Origin: Nocardia yamanashiensis NBRC 100130
GTDB lineage: Bacteria; Actinomycetota; Actinomycetes; Mycobacteriales; Mycobacteriaceae
Direction of reading: 5' to 3'
Assembly: GCF_001613325.1 (NCBI RefSeq)
Contig: NZ_BDCD01000007.1
Location: 124,001 to 188,000 of the forward strand
Length of the DNA: 64,000 nt
Numbering within the stretch: the stretch's first letter is position 1; every line of letters starts with the position of its first letter. The notes below the pieces were generated by a model that saw nothing but the letters and a program-made list of their open reading frames with translations, did no database searches and was not told the DNA's origin. Shown here in pieces: positions 18,662 through 27,573 of the stretch. The position numbers were made by a program, and so were the translations under genes.

Positions 18662-18772
18662 TTGTCACCCGCGTCCAAGGGCGCTTCCCAGGAGGGCTCC
18701 TCTACCGAGCCGGGTGACAAACCCGGCGTCCCCATCTCCTTCCCAGCTTCAGCGACAGCCGGGTGGTGCTGA
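18662..18772 (+). CDS. Possible 36-residue leader peptide before the CNNM genes
   Basis: A short frame starts at TTG 18662, five nt after AAAGGA, and ends in TGA at 18770-18772, exactly at the start region of the transporter gene (GTG at 18763, 18766 or 18775). The product is hydrophilic, rich in Ser, Gly and Pro, without a recognisable domain. Position suggests translational coupling. The rest of the 374-nt gap between guaB1 and this gene shows only the terminator. It could equally be chance. Confidence 0.3.
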   Translation: MSPASKGASQEGSSTEPGDKPGVPISFPASATAGWC

Positions 18773-20151
18773 CCGTGTCGGCCCTGCTCACCATTGCTTC
18801 GCTGCTCGGCTTCATCGCATTGACCGCCGGTACCGCGTTGTTCGTGGCCGCGGAATTCTCGCTCACCGCCTTGGAACGCTCCACCGTGGAGGCGCACGCC
18901 CGTGAGGGCGACCGCCGCGCCCGGCAGGTGCGGCAGGCGCATCGCACGCTCTCCTTCCAGCTTTCCGGCGCGCAGCTGGGCATCACCATCACCACGCTGA
19001 TCACCGGCTATATCGCCGAGCCGGTGCTGGCCCGGCTGCTGGAGCCGATCTTCAACGCGTTCGGGGTGAGTTCCGGTACCTCGCACGGCATTTCGCTGGC
19101 GCTGGCGCTGATCCTGGCCACCTCGCTGTCGATGATCTACGGCGAGCTGGTGCCCAAGAACATCGCGATCGCGGCGCCGCTGTCCACCGCGCGCCTCACC
19201 GCCGGGCCGATGATCTGGTTCTCCACCATGTTCCGGTGGATGATCAATTTCCTGAACGGGACCGCCAACTGGGCGGTGCGGCGACTGGGCGTGGAGCCCG
19301 CCGAGGAGCTGCGTTCGGCGCGCTCCCCGCAGGAACTCGGTTCGCTGGTGCGGACTTCCGCGCTGCACGGCGTGCTGGATCAGCGCACCGCGCAGGTGGT
19401 GGATCGGTCGCTGCAGTTCGGTGAGCGCAGCGCGGAGGAGCTCATGACCCCGCGTGTGAAGATCACGTCCCTGGACCGCGATTGCACCATCGCCGATCTC
19501 ATCGACGCGGCCCGCGATACCGGGTACTCCCGCTTCCCGGTGATCGACGGCGATCTGGACAACACGCTCGGCGTCGTGCACATCAAGCAGGCGTTCCTGC
19601 ATCCGGTGAAGGCGCGGCGCACGGTCAAGCTGGAGTCCATCGCGCAGCCGGTGCCGATCGTGCCCGCCAGCCTGGACGGTGACGAAGTCCTGGAACGGGT
19701 GCGCGCCGACGGGATGCAGGTGGCGCTGGTCGTGGACGAGTACGGCGGCACCGCGGGCATCGTCACCATGGAGGATCTGATCGAGGAGATCCTCGGTGAC
19801 GTGCGCGACGAGCACGACGAGGAAGAGGCCGATGTCCGCCGGACCCCGGTGGGCTGGAACTGTTCCGGGCTCATGCGCGTCGACGAGGTTTCGCGCACCA
19901 CCGGGTACGACGCGCCGGAAGGCGAATACGAGACCCTCGGCGGGCTGGTGCTGGAGCGGCTCGGCCGCATTCCGGTGACGGGTGACGAAGTGCTGTTGCC
20001 GCATCCGGGCAACGGGCACTACTCCGAACCGCATACCCGCGGCGGCTGGATCGCCAAGGTGGAGCGGATGGACGGCCGACGCATCGACCGGGTGCTGCTG
20101 CGCCCGGTGGACGCCGACGCCCTGGCGATCTGGGAGCACAGCCATGGGTGA
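18763..20151 (+). CDS. CNNM/CorC-type (hemolysin-family) membrane transporter, first of pair
   Basis: A 462-residue protein with a DUF21/CNNM transmembrane domain (about residues 1-190, beginning with the AAEFSLTALERST block and containing GELVPKNIAIA), a CBS pair (about 210-335, with FPVIDGDLDNTLGVVHIK and VDEYGGTAGIVTMEDLIEEILGDV) and a C-terminal CorC_HlyC domain. Homologues transport Mg2+ or other divalent cations; the old name haemolysin is unsupported. It pairs with the next gene, overlapping it by 8 nt, as Rv1842c and Rv1841c do in M. tuberculosis. The exact GTG start is uncertain. Confidence 0.9.
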   Translation: MVLTVSALLTIASLLGFIALTAGTALFVAAEFSLTALERSTVEAHAREGDRRARQVRQAHRTLSFQLSGAQLGITITTLITGYIAEPVLARLLEPIFNAFGVSSGTSHGISLALALILATSLSMIYGELVPKNIAIAAPLSTARLTAGPMIWFSTMFRWMINFLNGTANWAVRRLGVEPAEELRSARSPQELGSLVRTSALHGVLDQRTAQVVDRSLQFGERSAEELMTPRVKITSLDRDCTIADLIDAARDTGYSRFPVIDGDLDNTLGVVHIKQAFLHPVKARRTVKLESIAQPVPIVPASLDGDEVLERVRADGMQVALVVDEYGGTAGIVTMEDLIEEILGDVRDEHDEEEADVRRTPVGWNCSGLMRVDEVSRTTGYDAPEGEYETLGGLVLERLGRIPVTGDEVLLPHPGNGHYSEPHTRGGWIAKVERMDGRRIDRVLLRPVDADALAIWEHSHG

Positions 20152-21208
20152 TTGGGGCGCCGTCCTACTTACGCTGTTCCTGCTCTTGGGCAACGCGTTC
20201 TTCGTGGGCGCGGAGTTCGCGCTCATCTCCGCGCGCCGCGACCGGCTGGAAGCTCTTGCCGCACAAGGTAAACGGTCCGCCAATACGGTGATCGAAGCGG
20301 CCCAGAACCTGTCGATGATGCTGGCGGCCGCGCAGCTGGGCATCACCATCTGCTCGATTCTGCTGGGCCGTGTCGGCGAACCGGCCGTCGCGCATCTGAT
20401 CGAGGCGCCGCTGGAGCTGATCGGCATCCCCGATCAGCTGCTGCATCCGATCGCGTTCGCGCTGGCCTTGACCATCGTGGTGATCCTGCACATCCTGCTC
20501 GGCGAGATGATCCCCAAGAACATCGCGCTGGCCGGGCCGGAACGTTCGGCGCTGCTGCTGGTTCCGGCGCATCTGATGTGGCTGCGGCTGGCTCGTCCGC
20601 TCATCTACGTCTACAACCTGGCGGCCAACCTCACGCTGCGCATGCTGCGGATCGAACCGAAGGACGAACTGGATTCCACGGTGTCGTCGGTGGAGCTCGC
20701 CGAGATGTTCGGCGAATCGCGCTCGGAGGGTCTGCTGGACGAGGAGGAGCACCGCCGCCTCACCCAGGCGCTCGGCTCCAGCGATCTCATCGTGGCCGAT
20801 GTCATGGTGCCCCTGGCCAAAACGCGTTCGGTCCCGTTGCGCGGCGACGGCACCACCCTCGGCGATATCGAAACCGCCGTCGCCGAAACCGGTTTCTCCC
20901 GCTACCCCGTCCGCGCCACCGACGGCTCCCTGGTCGGCTACCTGCACGTCAAGGACGTCCTCGACCTGGTGGCCGATGACGAAGCGGGCCCCGGCACCCC
21001 CATCCCGCGCACCGATATCCGCCCCCTGCCGACGGTCAGCATGGGCACCACCCTCTTCGAGGCCCTGGCCCGCCTGCGCCGCACCAACTCTCACCTCGGC
21101 CGCGTGGTCGACAGCCGCGGCAATACCGTCGGCATCGTCGCCCTCGAGGATCTGGTGGAGGAATTCGTCGGCACCGTCCGCGACGCCACCCACCGCATCG
21201 CGGAGTAA
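20144..21208 (+). CDS. CNNM/CorC-type membrane transporter, second of pair
   Basis: A 354-residue protein with DUF21/CNNM transmembrane helices (GNAFFVGAEFALISARRDRLE, GEMIPKNIAL) and a CBS pair (VMVPLAKTRSVPL; RNTVGIVALEDLVEEFVGTV). The CorC_HlyC domain of the neighbour is absent or very short, so the two may form a heteromer with distinct parts. ATG 20144 overlaps the upstream stop by 8 nt, so the genes are translationally coupled. Divalent cation transport is inferred from the family. The next gene starts 3 nt after its stop. Confidence 0.9.
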   Translation: MGDWGAVLLTLFLLLGNAFFVGAEFALISARRDRLEALAAQGKRSANTVIEAAQNLSMMLAAAQLGITICSILLGRVGEPAVAHLIEAPLELIGIPDQLLHPIAFALALTIVVILHILLGEMIPKNIALAGPERSALLLVPAHLMWLRLARPLIYVYNLAANLTLRMLRIEPKDELDSTVSSVELAEMFGESRSEGLLDEEEHRRLTQALGSSDLIVADVMVPLAKTRSVPLRGDGTTLGDIETAVAETGFSRYPVRATDGSLVGYLHVKDVLDLVADDEAGPGTPIPRTDIRPLPTVSMGTTLFEALARLRRTNSHLGRVVDSRGNTVGIVALEDLVEEFVGTVRDATHRIAE

Positions 21209-21210
21209 TC

Positions 21211-22074
21211 GTGAACGTGGTCGATCTCCAAGTGCTGTCCGGGTCCGAGTGGCGGGCCCGGGCGAGCGCGCACCGCGACCGCGTCGACGCCCTCGTCGGC
21301 CCGTATCTGCGGGCGCGGGCCGACGGCACCAAACACCCGGTGATCGACTTCCTGTTCACCTATTACGGTCACAAACCCGCCCAGCTCAAACGCTGGCACC
21401 CCGGTTTCGGCGTCGCCCTCGCCGAAGCCGGGGACTACGCGGGATTCCGTGGCTACCACGAGGTTTCCGGCGTCCACACCGCCGACCCGGCCTTCCTGGC
21501 CAAACGCCGCGACACCATCGAATTCGTCGCCGGCCTGCTGGCCGCCACCGCCGCCCGCCCCGCCCAACTCTCCTGTTTCGGCCTGCACGAGTGGGCCATG
21601 GTGTACCGCACGGACGACGTCCGCCACCAGCAGGTCCCCCTCCGCCTCGGCAGCGCCGGCACCGACGCCGTCGTCGAATCGATGCAACTCCGCTGTACCC
21701 ACTTCGACGCTTTCCGCTTCTTCACCCCCGCCGCCGTCCCCCTCAACATCGAACCCCTGACCCGCGAAAACCAGGTCCACCGCGAACAACCCGGCTGCCT
21801 CCATGCCAACATGGACCTCTACAAATGGGGCTTCAAACTCACCCCCCTCATCGACTCCGACCTCCTCTTCACCTGCTTCGAACTCGCCTGCGCCGCCCGC
21901 GAACTCGACATGAAGGCCAGCCCCTACGACCTTCAGGATTTCGGCTACCAGCCCATCCGCATCGAGACCCCCGCCGGCCGCGCCGAATACGTCCGAGCGC
22001 AGGCAGCCATAGCCGAACGCGCCGAAACCCTCCGCGCCCGCCTGCATTCCGCCTGCCTCGCCTTGATCGGCTAG
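21211..22074 (+). CDS. Conserved actinobacterial protein often labelled 3-methyladenine DNA glycosylase
   Basis: A 287-residue soluble protein. From memory, close relatives in Corynebacteriales carry the label 3-methyladenine DNA glycosylase, but I see no helix-hairpin-helix GPD motif or other glycosylase signature, so the label is not supported here. Conserved-looking features are HPVIDFLFTYYGHKPAQLKRWHPG near residues 40-63, several His and Trp residues, and DFGYQPIRIET near the end. It begins 3 nt after the second CNNM gene and is likely in that operon; no link between the functions is known. Confidence 0.65.
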   Translation: MNVVDLQVLSGSEWRARASAHRDRVDALVGPYLRARADGTKHPVIDFLFTYYGHKPAQLKRWHPGFGVALAEAGDYAGFRGYHEVSGVHTADPAFLAKRRDTIEFVAGLLAATAARPAQLSCFGLHEWAMVYRTDDVRHQQVPLRLGSAGTDAVVESMQLRCTHFDAFRFFTPAAVPLNIEPLTRENQVHREQPGCLHANMDLYKWGFKLTPLIDSDLLFTCFELACAARELDMKASPYDLQDFGYQPIRIETPAGRAEYVRAQAAIAERAETLRARLHSACLALIG

Positions 22075-22112
22075 AGTCCCCCAGGCAGCAGCAAGCCTTT
22101 CCGGGGGGATCC

Positions 22113-22904
22113 ATGAACTTCGTCGTGCTCGGCGCATTCCTATTCGTCGCATTGGCCATCGGCCTGTGGATCCAGTCCCGCAACGACCGGTCCGCGACAC
22201 CCGGCGCCTACCGCCCGGCAGACGGCACCGTCCCTGGCACCGCGAATCCCTTCGCAGACAAACGCTTCTACGTCGCCGATTACCAGGCCGCAACCGCCGA
22301 TTCCGGCGAGTCCTTCACCCTCGTGCACGGCTTCCGCGCCAAAACAGCCGTCTTGGTGCACCTGACGGCCGATCCCAACGGTTTGAGCGTCCGTATCGGC
22401 GCGGGTCCCACGAAAACCTACCCCCTACGAGAAGTGCTGTCGGTCCACCAGAAGACCACGCACGTCTCACTCAACGGCTATCCCGCTGAAACCAAGTTCG
22501 TCCACACCATTACTTTCGCGGACGGCCTTTCCCTCACCGCCAGAGGCGAATTCAAAGACCCGGCCCGAGTCCCCAAACACGCCGACTCCCCGAACAAGCC
22601 GGAACTCCGATACGTCGCCTTCATCGCCGACCTGGAACGCCGCACCGCGGAACTCGCCTACCCCGCAGCAGTCGCGAGCCTGCGGCAAGGCAACGACATC
22701 ACCTTCGGCGAACTCACCCTCGGTAAAGCAGGCGTCACCAGCCAGGGCCGCGTCATCCCGTGGTCCGCGATCACGGACTGCACCGCCGCCAACGGCCGGC
22801 TCACCATCGAGTCCACTCGAGGCCAACGAATCCACGCTCTCCTCGAACAACTCCCGAACCTCACCCTCCTCCTCGCCCTCCTCGCCAACCGCGCCGACTA
22901 CTGA
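22113..22904 (+). CDS. Membrane-anchored protein with C-terminal PH-like domain, unknown function
   Basis: A 263-residue protein: one N-terminal hydrophobic segment (MNFVVLGAFLFVALAIGLWI), a charged linker, a beta-rich middle, and a C-terminal region ELTLGKAGVTSQGRVIPWSAI that resembles the PH-like domains of DUF6585-type proteins. That similarity is a weak inference. It is probably anchored in the cytoplasmic membrane with its bulk in the cytosol, as no signal-cleavage site is obvious. It follows the previous gene by 38 nt on the same strand. A GGGGGG run before the start may act as a weak ribosome-binding site. Confidence 0.6.
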   Translation: MNFVVLGAFLFVALAIGLWIQSRNDRSATPGAYRPADGTVPGTANPFADKRFYVADYQAATADSGESFTLVHGFRAKTAVLVHLTADPNGLSVRIGAGPTKTYPLREVLSVHQKTTHVSLNGYPAETKFVHTITFADGLSLTARGEFKDPARVPKHADSPNKPELRYVAFIADLERRTAELAYPAAVASLRQGNDITFGELTLGKAGVTSQGRVIPWSAITDCTAANGRLTIESTRGQRIHALLEQLPNLTLLLALLANRADY

Positions 22905-22996
22905 ATCCGTCGCCTATTCGATGGACGCCGCGCGGGGACGGTTCGTAGGATTCGGGTCGGAATTCGTTCTCGCACAATAGGTAAGGAGACGCGTTG

Positions 22997-23482
22997 ATGC
23001 GTGGGGTGGGAATCGCGGCGATGGCTGGGACGGTCGCGGCGGCTGCGATGGTCGGGGTGGCGGGGAATTCGGTTGCCGAGGGGGCGGATGGGCCGGCGGC
23101 GGACGGGTGTGTCGCCGAGCGGAGTGCGGTGGTGATTTCCGGGACCGAACCGGGTGGCACGAGCAGTGGGCCGGATGCGATCTTTGCGTTCGAGTACGCC
23201 TATTACGTGTTGCGGTCGGGGGTGGCCGCGCGGGCGGTGGTGGCGGCGGATTCGGTGAATGTCGCTCCTGCCGAATGGATTCAGGATGGGATCGATCAGC
23301 ATCCGAGTGGGAGTCGCTACTGTGTGCGGATCGCGCCGATCCGGAGTGGTGGCGGGTCCGAGGTGTGGGATGTGACTGTGACGCAGCAGTATCCGGATGG
23401 GCGCGTGACCGAGTACGCGCAGGAGATCACCACGCGGCGCGGGGAGACGGGGCACCTGATCACTCAGGTCGACAGCAAGTAA
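22997..23482 (+). CDS. Small secreted protein, unknown function
   Basis: The 161-residue product starts with a clear signal peptide (MRGVGIAAMAGTVAAAAMVG, cleavage likely near residue 24-28 at VAEGA) and continues as a small secreted domain with two cysteines (DGCVAER and SRYCVRI) that could form a disulfide. ATG 22997 has AAGGAG 8 nt upstream; a TTG one codon earlier is too close to it. No catalytic motif or family was recognised. Confidence 0.6.
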   Translation: MRGVGIAAMAGTVAAAAMVGVAGNSVAEGADGPAADGCVAERSAVVISGTEPGGTSSGPDAIFAFEYAYYVLRSGVAARAVVAADSVNVAPAEWIQDGIDQHPSGSRYCVRIAPIRSGGGSEVWDVTVTQQYPDGRVTEYAQEITTRRGETGHLITQVDSK

Positions 23483-23493
23483 CAGGGCGGCTG

Positions 23494-24138
23494 CTACTTT
23501 CGCCAGAGGAAGTGGTGTACGACTCCGCTCGGGCTGGGGATCTGTTCCAGGTGGAAGCGGTCGGTGACCTCTTCGGGGCCGGTCCACAGGCGTTCGCCGT
23601 GGCCGAATTCGACCGGGGCGACGGCGAAATGCATGGTGTCGATGAGGTCGGCTTCGAGGAAGGCGCGGACGGTGGCCACGCCGCCGCCGATGCGCACATC
23701 CTTGCCGTCGGCGGCTGACAGGGCCTGCGCGAGCGCCTCCTTGGGTGTGGCGTTCAGGAAATGGAATGTGGTGGCGCCCCGGGTGATCGAGGGGCGGACG
23801 TGGTGGGTGAGCACGAACACCGGTGTGCCGAAAGGTGGTTCGGCGCCCCACCAGCCTTCCCATTCGTAGTTCTCCCACGGCCCGCGCTGCGGCCCGAACT
23901 TGTTGCGCCCCATGATCTCCGCGCCGATATTGCGATGCCATTCCCGGGTGCAGTAGTCGTCGAGTCCGTAACTGCCGCCGGGTTCGGTGCGGGTGGGCGC
24001 GTGCGCGGTAGCACCGGACCAGGAGAACAGCGCGGTGGCGTCGAGGTCCCCGAACGGCCGCTCGAAACTCTGATTCGCGCCGGCTCCGTAACCGTCGCTG
24101 GACAGATTGAAGTTGTGAACCCGGACCAGCTGCGTCAT
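23494..24138 (-). CDS. RibD C-terminal / dihydrofolate reductase-like protein
   Basis: A 214-residue protein of the DHFR-like RibD_C family, common in actinobacteria as a stand-alone reductase. It has the N-terminal strand VHNFNLSSDGYGAG, the nucleotide-binding stretch KDVRIGGGVATVRAFLEADL and a final VAPVEFGHGERLW. It should bind NADPH; the substrate is unknown. The gene is monocistronic, with a strong dyad in the promoter region, and divergent from the SDR gene. Confidence 0.85.
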   Translation of the reverse strand: MTQLVRVHNFNLSSDGYGAGANQSFERPFGDLDATALFSWSGATAHAPTRTEPGGSYGLDDYCTREWHRNIGAEIMGRNKFGPQRGPWENYEWEGWWGAEPPFGTPVFVLTHHVRPSITRGATTFHFLNATPKEALAQALSAADGKDVRIGGGVATVRAFLEADLIDTMHFAVAPVEFGHGERLWTGPEEVTDRFHLEQIPSPSGVVHHFLWRK

Positions 24139-24152
24139 CGACTACCCCTTCT

Positions 24153-24207
24153 GGTTGCACTTTGCAATCGCTTTCGACCGTACTGAGACTGCCGCGGAAG
24201 TGCAACC
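24153..24207. promoter_or_regulatory. Paired dyads upstream of the DHFR-like gene
   Basis: GGTTGCACTT (24153-24162) is mirrored by AAGTGCAACC (24198-24207), and TTGCACTTTGCAA (24155-24167) is itself a perfect dyad around CTT. The cluster sits 15-69 nt before the minus-strand start, so it may be an operator. The regulator is unknown. Confidence 0.5.
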
Positions 24208-24307
24208 GGTTGTTGTCCGCGAGTCCCGAATCCGCTAGCCGATCGGTAGCGGACCCCTGGGTAATGTTCTGGACGACAACAGGTCTCACAGGAAGGGGTT
24301 CGGCTCG

Positions 24308-25165
24308 GTGAGCAGGACTTGGTTCATTACGGGCGGGAATCGCGGGATGGGGCGGGCATTCGTGCTGGCCGCGCTGGAGACCGGGGATCGGGTGGTGGCG
24401 ACGGCGCGGCAGCCGGAGACCATGGCGGACTTGGCCGATGAGCGGTTGCTGGTGTTGCCGCTGGATGTTCGCGATCGGGAGGCCGTGATCGCCGCGGTGG
24501 ACAAGGCGTTCGCGGCGATGGGGACGATCGACGTGATCGTCAACAATGCCGGATACGGCCTGGTCGGCGCGATCGAGGAACTGAGCGAGGCGCAGATCCG
24601 GGATCAGATGGACACGAACTTCTATGGCGCACTGTGGGTTTCCCAGGCCGCGGTACCGCACCTGCGGGCGCAGGGTTCCGGGCACATCGTGCAGATCTCG
24701 ACCGTGGGCGCGGTGGGGAGCCTGCCGTTGTTCGGAATGTACAACGCGAGCAAGTGGGCCCTGGAAGGCTTCAGCGCATCCCTGGCGGATGAGCTGCGGC
24801 CGTTCGGCATTCACGTGACCATGGCGCAACTGGGCGGATTCGACACCGATTGGGCCAAGTCGAGCATGCGTTTCGGGACGGCCCTGCCCGCCTACGACGA
24901 GCAGCGGACGGCGATCCTCGGCATGCCGGGGTATCCGACGGCGGAGGATCTCGCGGCGGCAGCGGCCGGTGACGCCGAGACGCCGCCGGAGTGGGTCGAG
25001 CCGAAGCCGGAGGTCGGTGCGGCGGAGCTGATCGCACTGGTGAACCTGCCGAACCCGCCGGTGCGCAAGGTGATCGGTCCGGGCGCGGCCCAGATGGTGA
25101 CCATGGCCCTCGATCAGCGCCGCCAGGACTATCTCACCGATCCGGAATTCACCTGGCCGTCCTGA
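24308..25165 (+). CDS. Short-chain dehydrogenase/reductase
   Basis: A 285-residue classical SDR. TGGNRGMG (about residues 8-15) is the cofactor motif, NNAGYG follows in strand 4, and the catalytic triad is S in VQISTVGAVGS and YNASK. The basic residue after the glycine motif suggests NADPH. The substrate is not inferable. GTG start, preceded by AGGAAGGGG about 10 nt upstream. It is divergent from the DHFR-like gene. Confidence 0.92.
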   Translation: MSRTWFITGGNRGMGRAFVLAALETGDRVVATARQPETMADLADERLLVLPLDVRDREAVIAAVDKAFAAMGTIDVIVNNAGYGLVGAIEELSEAQIRDQMDTNFYGALWVSQAAVPHLRAQGSGHIVQISTVGAVGSLPLFGMYNASKWALEGFSASLADELRPFGIHVTMAQLGGFDTDWAKSSMRFGTALPAYDEQRTAILGMPGYPTAEDLAAAAAGDAETPPEWVEPKPEVGAAELIALVNLPNPPVRKVIGPGAAQMVTMALDQRRQDYLTDPEFTWPS

Positions 25166-25251
25166 CCGCTGCGCCCGCCCGGCGTCCGGGCTCCGATCGT
25201 GCCATCATCGGCGGCGGGTCGGAGTCGCGACTCGGGGAGGCAGGCCGGTTC

Positions 25252-25824
25252 ATGGAGGATCGATACGGGCCACGGCCCAGGCGCGTGGACGAAATGCTCA
25301 CGCCGCGCGCATGGCGGCTCACCTCCGTGGCCGTCATCGTGGCGACGGCAATACTCTGTCTCGCCTGCTGGTGGGGTCAGATGTCGCGCGCCTCGGTCGA
25401 TTTCATGGTCGGCACCCTGCTGCTGCTCGTTCTCACCGCGATCGCCTGGTCGATCACCAGCGCGGTCGGAGCGCTGCTCTTTCACCGGTGGCGGCTCACG
25501 CTGATCGCCCCGGCGGTGGCGGCGGTGGGTATCGCCGGGGCGTTCAGCAGCCTTCCGGACCGGGCGGGGTGGGCGCTGTCCAAGGGCTCGATGGAACGGG
25601 CGGCGACCGAATGCTCCCGGGAATCCAGCGGCGAGAGGCTGGGCGTGTATCGCATCGACCGCATGGTGCGACGCGATGGCGGATGCCTGCTGTACGAGGA
25701 GTTCTCGCTGGTGTCGGATTCCGGGTTCGGGTATTTCCCCGCCGGTGCGCCGCCCGAGCGAGCGGGGAATGTCGTCTACACGCCCTTCGAAGGCCCCTGG
25801 TATCGGTTTCAGGAGAACTTCTGA
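25252..25824 (+). CDS. Membrane protein of a three-member paralogous family (member 1)
   Basis: A 190-residue protein with three hydrophobic segments (about residues 23-43, 52-75 and 84-105) followed by an outward domain of about 85 residues. That domain shares with the genes at 36385 and 37233 the pattern GWAxSKxxMERAAxxC, then RxDGGC, GYFPxGAPP and a final aromatic region. Two conserved cysteines could form a disulfide. No known domain is recognised. It lies 87 nt after the SDR stop, but apparently in its own unit. An ATG in good context starts the frame; longer frames upstream are not supported. Confidence 0.6.
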   Translation: MEDRYGPRPRRVDEMLTPRAWRLTSVAVIVATAILCLACWWGQMSRASVDFMVGTLLLLVLTAIAWSITSAVGALLFHRWRLTLIAPAVAAVGIAGAFSSLPDRAGWALSKGSMERAATECSRESSGERLGVYRIDRMVRRDGGCLLYEEFSLVSDSGFGYFPAGAPPERAGNVVYTPFEGPWYRFQENF

Positions 25825-25995
25825 CCGACCCGCGCGGGCACCGGACACACAGCGGCGTCCGCCAACCTTCCCAGACACCCTACCGGCCGGTCAGTTCTTG
25901 AGTTAGCGTTCCGAGGTGTAACCGCGACCACGCCGACTGCCCGCATGTGGGCGCGGTCACGGCCTGACAGTTCGAACGGAACAGGGGGTACCGCA

Positions 25996-27573
25996 GTGCG
26001 GCGGTTCTCGGCGATACGACGGTCCAAGCCCGCGATGGCATTGACCACGGCCCTGCTGGCGGCAGCCGTACTGCCGATCGGCGGCGCCTCGGCGGATCTG
26101 CAATCCGATCTCACCGACGCGGTGCAGGAATTCTTCGAGGTGGGACGGACTTCCGTGCCCCGGGCCGCATGCGCGGGCGACGCGCTGCCGGAAAGCGGTA
26201 TGCAGGGCGATGTTCCGGCCGACGATCGCAACAGCGGGCGCAGCACCCTCGGATACCGGTGCAATATCTCGTATGTCGGCGGCTATGTCGGGCGCGGAGC
26301 CGGTATCACCTCGACCACCTTCGAGCACTGCTCGTACACGGGCACCCTGTTCCCGGGCAGCGTGCTGGGACCGTCGCAGGGCGTGACGGTCCTCGATGTG
26401 ACGGATCCGGCGAACCCGGTACCCACCGCCACTCTCACCGAGCCCGCCATGCTGGCCGGAACCTGGGAATCGCTGAAGGTCAATACCGAGCGAAAACTAC
26501 TGGTGGGCACCGGTGTTCCGGTCGGCGAGGGCGCGGGCTACCTGTCGGTCTACGACATCTCCGATTGCGCGCATCCGCGGCTGCTGAACACCGGTGCGGG
26601 CACGAACCTGCTGATGCCGCTGCCCATCACCACGCACGAGGGCGGCTTCTCCCCCGACGGCCGCACGTATTGGGCCTCGGGCATCGCACCCGGTTTCGTG
26701 AGCGCGGTCGATCTCGCCGATCCCGCCAACCCGCACGTCATCTGGCAGGGCCTGACCGGCATCGAAGCGCACGGCTTCGGCATCAGCCCGGACGGCAATC
26801 GCATGTACCTGTCGGCGCTGGGCGGTTTCACCGTCCTGGATATCAGCGCCGTGCAGCGCCGCGACCCGAATCCGCAAGTGCCGCATCTGGGCCGGACCTT
26901 CTGGATCGACGGGTTCGCCACCCAGCACAGCATCCCGGTCACCTATGCCGGCAAGCCGTACCTGTTCACCGCGGACGAGGGCGGCGCGGGCGGGGTGAAG
27001 CTGGTCGACATCGCCGACGAGACCCGGCCCAAGGTGGTCAACAAGATCAAGCTGGAGATCAACCTCCTGGAGAACCAGGATTCGGCGCTGGCCTCGTCCA
27101 TGGGCGGTTCGGTGTTCTCCTACGACGCCCACTACTGCGCCGCCGACCGCCCCAACGATCCGACCGCACTGGCCTGCGGCTGGGAGGAATCGGGGATCCG
27201 GGTGTTCGACGTGCGGGATCCGTTCGACGTCAAGGAGATCGCCTACTTCAATCCCCCGGCGCTCAAGGGCCGCAATCTGGAACTGTGGAACTCCCCGCAC
27301 GCGCTGGCCTCGCTGATCGGCATCCCGGGCCTGGAGTTCACCTCGGTGGCACGGGCGATCCTGGAGGGCAAATTCGATCCCTCGCAGGCGCTTTCCTCGC
27401 GCAGCGGCATGGTGGCGCTGGGCGATCTGTCCAGCGATTGGTGTTTCGCGCCGCCGGAATGGCACGGCAACCAGCTCTGGACCACCTGCAACGACAACGG
27501 ATTCATGGTCCTGGAGCTGTCCGGCGACGTCTACACCCCGCCGGCCGATCAACGCTCCGTGGTGGGTTCGTGA
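25996..27573 (+). CDS. Secreted LVIVD-repeat protein
   Basis: A 525-residue protein with a signal peptide (residues 1-35, ending GGASA) and a beta-propeller-like body of LVIVD-type repeats: VTVLDVTDPANPVP, LSVYDISDCAHPRL, VSAVDLADPANPHV, VKLVDIADETRP and IRVFDVRDPFDVKE. Such repeats form propeller blades; the function in actinobacteria is unknown. A metal-binding or redox role is sometimes assumed because these genes neighbour DUF305 genes, as here. GTG 25996 follows AGGGGGTA. It overlaps the DUF305 gene by 4 nt, so the two are coupled. Confidence 0.85.
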   Translation: MRRFSAIRRSKPAMALTTALLAAAVLPIGGASADLQSDLTDAVQEFFEVGRTSVPRAACAGDALPESGMQGDVPADDRNSGRSTLGYRCNISYVGGYVGRGAGITSTTFEHCSYTGTLFPGSVLGPSQGVTVLDVTDPANPVPTATLTEPAMLAGTWESLKVNTERKLLVGTGVPVGEGAGYLSVYDISDCAHPRLLNTGAGTNLLMPLPITTHEGGFSPDGRTYWASGIAPGFVSAVDLADPANPHVIWQGLTGIEAHGFGISPDGNRMYLSALGGFTVLDISAVQRRDPNPQVPHLGRTFWIDGFATQHSIPVTYAGKPYLFTADEGGAGGVKLVDIADETRPKVVNKIKLEINLLENQDSALASSMGGSVFSYDAHYCAADRPNDPTALACGWEESGIRVFDVRDPFDVKEIAYFNPPALKGRNLELWNSPHALASLIGIPGLEFTSVARAILEGKFDPSQALSSRSGMVALGDLSSDWCFAPPEWHGNQLWTTCNDNGFMVLELSGDVYTPPADQRSVVGS

